A stretch of DNA of 64,000 nt from contig OZ038436.1 of the NCBI GenBank assembly GCA_964036275.1, positions 17,325,904-17,389,903 of the forward strand, given 5' to 3'. Shown here piece by piece: positions 62,001 through 64,000 of the stretch. Numbering within the stretch: position 1 is the stretch's first letter; every line of letters begins with the position of its first letter. The notes beneath the pieces are model-generated. The model was not told where the DNA came from and did no database searches. It saw nothing but the letters and a program-made list of their open reading frames with translations. Origin of the DNA: Litoditis marina. Its lineage: Eukaryota > Nematoda > Chromadorea > Rhabditida > Rhabditidae. A program made the translations under genes and the position numbers.

Positions 62001-63260
62001 TTCCGGAGAGCGTGTGGGTCTTTCCTGAAACGAAAACAATGTTGAAATGTATTCCACATTCAAGAACATACCATTACAACACTGGAATTAAGAAACATGT
62101 ACGGCCATGCACTAATTTACAAAATGTACCAGAAAGTTTCTCACATAGAAACATTTGGAGGAACTTCATTTTCAGGAGATCTTTAAAATACTACGTTCAA
62201 TAGGTGCATCACCTTCTTTGAACATCCCTGACTTAATCAAAAATAGTCAAATTTCCCGATTGACCTGAAGGGCGAGGCGACAGTTATTTTCAAAATTTTC
62301 TGGAAATTTGAACTACTTTGCTAAAATATGTTCCCCAAATCCCCACACAAGAACGCGAAACAAGTTACCTGATCCACTCTGTCCATAACCGCAAATGGCA
62401 GTGTTGTATCCCCCGATGGCGGCCTCAACCAGGGGTACAATCGACTCCTGGTAGACACTCTCATTGTCCCGCAGCGTGTCGTACAATAGGTCTGAAAACA
62501 TAGGAATGAGTGACTATTCGGCAAAAGGGGCGGCTTCTATGTATGAAAACCAGAAAATTCTCGATTTTGCATCAAAGGTACACAAATGTTCTCAATTTTT
62601 GTCAAGGAGGGTTCGTTTTTCGAGAATAGTCATACATCCTTCACGTCAGATGAATGAGGATTTCAACAACACTATATTCCGCTCCATAAATATTGTAACA
62701 GAAACTTCAGTATCCATTTCAGCATTTTCTTTGAAATCAACACGAAACTTTACGGCATGTATCATCTTATTTCTCTGTTCGCGACGTTGCTAATGAACGC
62801 AGACAACAGATAGTGAGTGAGTCAGAAATTGAGTAACTATAATAATCGATGAATGAAAATGTGCTTAACTAACCGAATTGGTACACATCAGTGGATGGGT
62901 CGGCCTCTCGAACCACGGCTCCATCAGCAATCGCCCATTTGCCAGTGCCGAAACTGTAACTAGTTATATTTTAAACTTTAATTATAATGTATGTATACAC
63001 TGTAATGTATGTAATGTAGTCATGTTATTTGAGAACTCACTCATACTCAACACCTACATAGCATAGTTAGACAACTTGGAAAGTCGTTTCTATAAAAAAT
63101 CGTTTAACAAAAAAGGCTGAAACTGCCTGAAATCACAGAATGCGTCAGTAAGATGAATAACGGACAACGATAACTACTTACTTATATCATTAAAATTGAT
63201 AAAAACGTACTCGTCGAACGGCTTCAGCCGCACGGCTACCTGGATATTTTCCTCCACCAT
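47099..63260 (-). CDS. kinesin-7 (CENP-E-like) motor protein, 32 exons
   Basis: Exons, 5' to 3' on the minus strand: 63260-63211, 62953-62874, 62491-62369, 62024-61939, 61821-61723, 61243-61150, 60934-60848, 60599-60499, 58164-58097, 57965-57827, 57429-57313, 57077-56985, 56791-56666, 56457-56341, 55833-55726, 55508-55395, 55132-55016, 54683-54609, 54270-54160, 53146-53042, 52815-52708, 52443-52336, 52062-51916, 51203-51069, 50787-50611, 49819-49715, 49346-49206, 48755-48613, 48419-48338, 47800-47720, 47558-47488, 47141-47099. All phases agree; about 1116 aa. The motor is residues about 5-320: [16 protein letters not shown]-loop [10 protein letters not shown] (78-87), ISYLEIYNE (123-131), switch I NERSSRSH (188-195), switch II DLAGSE (222-227), NINKSL (244-249), [10 protein letters not shown], and ETHSTLKFA at the neck. 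NRRMTW (385-390) matches the CENP-E Aurora/PP1 motif. Residues about 470-1100 are heptad coiled coil. It is a plus-end mitotic motor by family, and much shorter than vertebrate CENP-E. Confidence 0.95.
47225..47465. repeat. GGTTACC repeat, copy 3 (kinesin intron 31)
   Basis: Shares CACATTTTGCATTAGAAAAA, a GACCGGTTTTT-like block, AAGGTAACCTGAAAA and AACCCGGTTGGGTT with 17975-18165. It ends 23 bp before exon 31. Confidence 0.7.
47885..48235. repeat. C/G-tract repeat, copy 1 (kinesin intron 29)
   Basis: Shares GGGAAAATTGAAGTATCGCC, ACCCAAGCTAAAACCTGAAA, TCAACTTCGACATTTACTAT, GGTGGGGGGTCAAACTTCAA and CACCCCCCGGTGGGG with 53535-53930, in the same order. Confidence 0.85.
49015..49165. repeat. about 150-bp repeat shared with 1045-1195
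   Basis: CCATAGGCTGTTAATTACAA, GTCGAAACTGTATTGCAACA and AATTTACTGTTTTG match 1045-1200. The copy lies in a kinesin intron here and in the 13'/14' intron of the partial duplicate there. Confidence 0.8.
50095..50600. repeat. GTTAACC-type repeat interrupted by hAT MITE
   Basis: CACAAGGAAGCCGCG, TTCGTTAACCC, GGTTACCTGGTTAACCC and, beyond the MITE, GTGGTTAACAAAATACC and AAAGAATTGG follow the layout of 12340-12565. Confidence 0.65.
50211..50532. mobile_element. hAT-type MITE with (CTCGAAA)n core, copy 3
   Basis: Ends TAGGGTTGTTAA and TTAACAACCCTA, flanked by a perfect 8-bp duplication GTGTTTTG at 50203-50210 and 50533-50540. The core is AAAACTCGAAATTTTCC repeats. It lies 78 bp below kinesin exon 25, inside intron 25, and is nested in the GTTAACC repeat. 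Confidence 0.93.
51475..51845. repeat. C/G-tract repeat, related type (kinesin intron 23)
   Basis: Repeated GCCCCCCAC and GGGGGGTGAAAGTAAC modules with CAATCGCCCCCCACC. Similar in build to 47885-48235 and 53535-53930 but with different module text. Confidence 0.75.
53535..53930. repeat. C/G-tract repeat, copy 2 (kinesin intron 19)
   Basis: Closest relative of 47885-48235, with longer C and G homopolymers (13-16 bp). Modules GGGGTCAAACTTCAA and GGGGGGCTGAACTTCAA alternate. Confidence 0.85.
57540..57610 (+). other. tRNA-like sequence in kinesin intron 10
   Basis: TGTAGCGCAGAGGTTTGCGA resembles a tRNA A box/D arm and GCAGGTTCGACTTTGG a B box, at normal spacing. The T-arm pairing is poor, so it is a degenerate tRNA or SINE fragment. 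Confidence 0.4.
58180..58523. mobile_element. foldback/MITE family B, copy 3 (kinesin intron 8)
   Basis: Starts AATTTGTAAAAAGTGGGGGA and ends TCCCCCACTTTTTACAAATT. Sequence matches 26322-26664 across both arms. It begins only 16 bp above kinesin exon 9. Confidence 0.9.
58524..60115 (-). repeat. inverted copy of the GGCGCC-rich element
   Basis: Runs as the reverse complement of most of 24003-26321: TTGTACTAGTACAAC, GGCGCC palindromes, CCTATTGGCGCCCGCGCCAA, GACATTGGACGAGGGACGAG, ATTTAATAGATATCTAGCTC and the GC hairpin CGCAGCGCTTCGCGCTGCG at the end. It includes a 287-bp tandem triplication not present in the other copies. Confidence 0.88.
58725..59600. repeat. about 287-bp tandem repeat, three copies
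   Basis: The GGCGGATAA..GTACCG landmark recurs near 58857, 59143 and 59429. Each unit has GAATGTCGAAGAAATGTTG, CCTACTTGCCTGGCGTTG and TTTGGCGCCAAAT. Confidence 0.9.
61385..61510. repeat. C and G homopolymer cluster (kinesin intron 5)
   Basis: Runs of C (13) and G (9-12) separated by AGGTGTTTTGCCC and GGGTGTTTTGCCC modules. Low-complexity, unstable-looking sequence. Confidence 0.8.
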
Positions 63261-63290
63261 CGACTTCTCTCAGTTCAGTTCTGAAAAATA
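63261..63290 (-). promoter_or_regulatory. 5' acceptor upstream of kinesin start codon
   Basis: On the minus strand TATTTTTCAG ends just above 63280, giving a 20-nt leader before the ATG (63260-63258). No 5' exon is visible, so it may be a 5' UTR intron or a trans-splice acceptor. Confidence 0.5.
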
Positions 63291-64000
63291 AAAAATATAC
63301 TCTTCACACCTTCAGTAAATCACCAACAGAACAATTTAAGTTGTTCAACTTATCAGAGGTTATGCAGAAAATTATTGAAGATGATACGATTTGTGAGAAG
63401 ACCTGAAAGACGGGGAGCGAACAACCACCTTAGAGTATCCCGAGTAGTGAAATGAAACAAATGAGAAAGTAGCACGAACGTATCGGCAATGAAACGTGCA
63501 ATTTCTCTTTCAAAGGTGGCGTATGCTAATTTGCATCAAGCTTGACTCATATGAAATTGGACACGGCCTTACGGCCACAACACAAACTGCTGTTTTTTAT
63601 TTGTCTGTGTGAATCCTCACCACGGAGTGCCGGAAAAACCCTAGAAACGGTGGTTTGCCTAAGCCTAAGCCTTAAATCGAAAGTGAAGTCAACATTTATT
63701 TAAAATAATAAAACTAAGTAATCATTTGATGAAGAAAATGAAAATGATGAACCCAATAGATTGCGAAATCTTCATACAGATGAATAAAAAACAGCAGTTT
63801 GTGTTGTAGACGTAGTGTCAGCTTGAAATTGGGGACAAAATAATAACAAAACATTTCTACTTCATATTTTACTACCGATATGGTATCTATATCACGTGTA
63901 ATGGAAAGTGGCTTCATACGTTCTTCTGTTCTGACATACAATAAATCAACGTTCAATGATTATGGGTAAAATACGAATGAAGTAAAGATAAAAGACAACA
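63291..64000. other. 5' flank of the kinesin gene
   Basis: No further coding exon recognised. Near 63580 and 63790, AACACAAACTGCTGTTTTTTAT and its complement form an inverted pair about 210 bp apart. Confidence 0.5.

Overview
This is a eukaryotic, most likely invertebrate animal, nuclear window. The genes are cut into small exons (about 36-177 nt) with GT-AG introns, and most acceptors read (T)TTCAG. There are no bacterial-style operons or ORFs, and roughly half or more of the window is repeat-derived. The nematode-like acceptors, and acceptors lying only 20-27 nt upstream of two start codons, are compatible with a spliced-leader lineage, but I cannot name the phylum from sequence alone.

Two real genes converge. 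On the minus strand (63260 down to 47099) is a complete 32-exon gene for an N-terminal-motor kinesin of about 1116 residues. It is kinesin-7/CENP-E-like, with all nucleotide-binding motifs, a TLKFA neck, an RRMTW motif matching the CENP-E Aurora/PP1 site, and a long coiled-coil tail. On the plus strand (8402 to 42063) I reconstruct a 10-exon gene of about 265 codons. It encodes a short MIF4G (eIF4G/MIF4GD-like HEAT) domain followed by a coiled coil. Its coding sequence is under 1 kb, but its introns total about 33 kb and are filled with mobile elements. I found it by chaining splice sites with matching phase; no exon is longer than 133 nt.

The left edge (1-1262) carries a second, partial copy of kinesin tail exons 13-16. 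It is followed by a KDZ-type (Kyakuja-Dileera-Zisupton) transposase relic (2084-3893) with one apparent frame slip. From 4 to 8.4 kb there are tandem repeats, a family rich in TGACGTCA (CRE-like) palindromes, and a foldback element.

The introns of the MIF4G gene hold hAT MITEs with 8-bp target duplications, C-rich minisatellites in inverted copies, a 261-bp tandem triplication, a nearly perfect 2,956-bp tandem duplication (23861-29771), a dead CR1/L2-like non-LTR retrotransposon with a nested hAT MITE, and several small foldbacks. Between the two genes (42-47 kb) lie a foldback with about 600-bp arms and an inverted counterpart of the 6.7-8.1 kb composite, including a 130-bp tandem array. The kinesin introns carry C/G-tract repeats and an inverted copy of the GGCGCC-rich element found in the 2,956-bp duplication.
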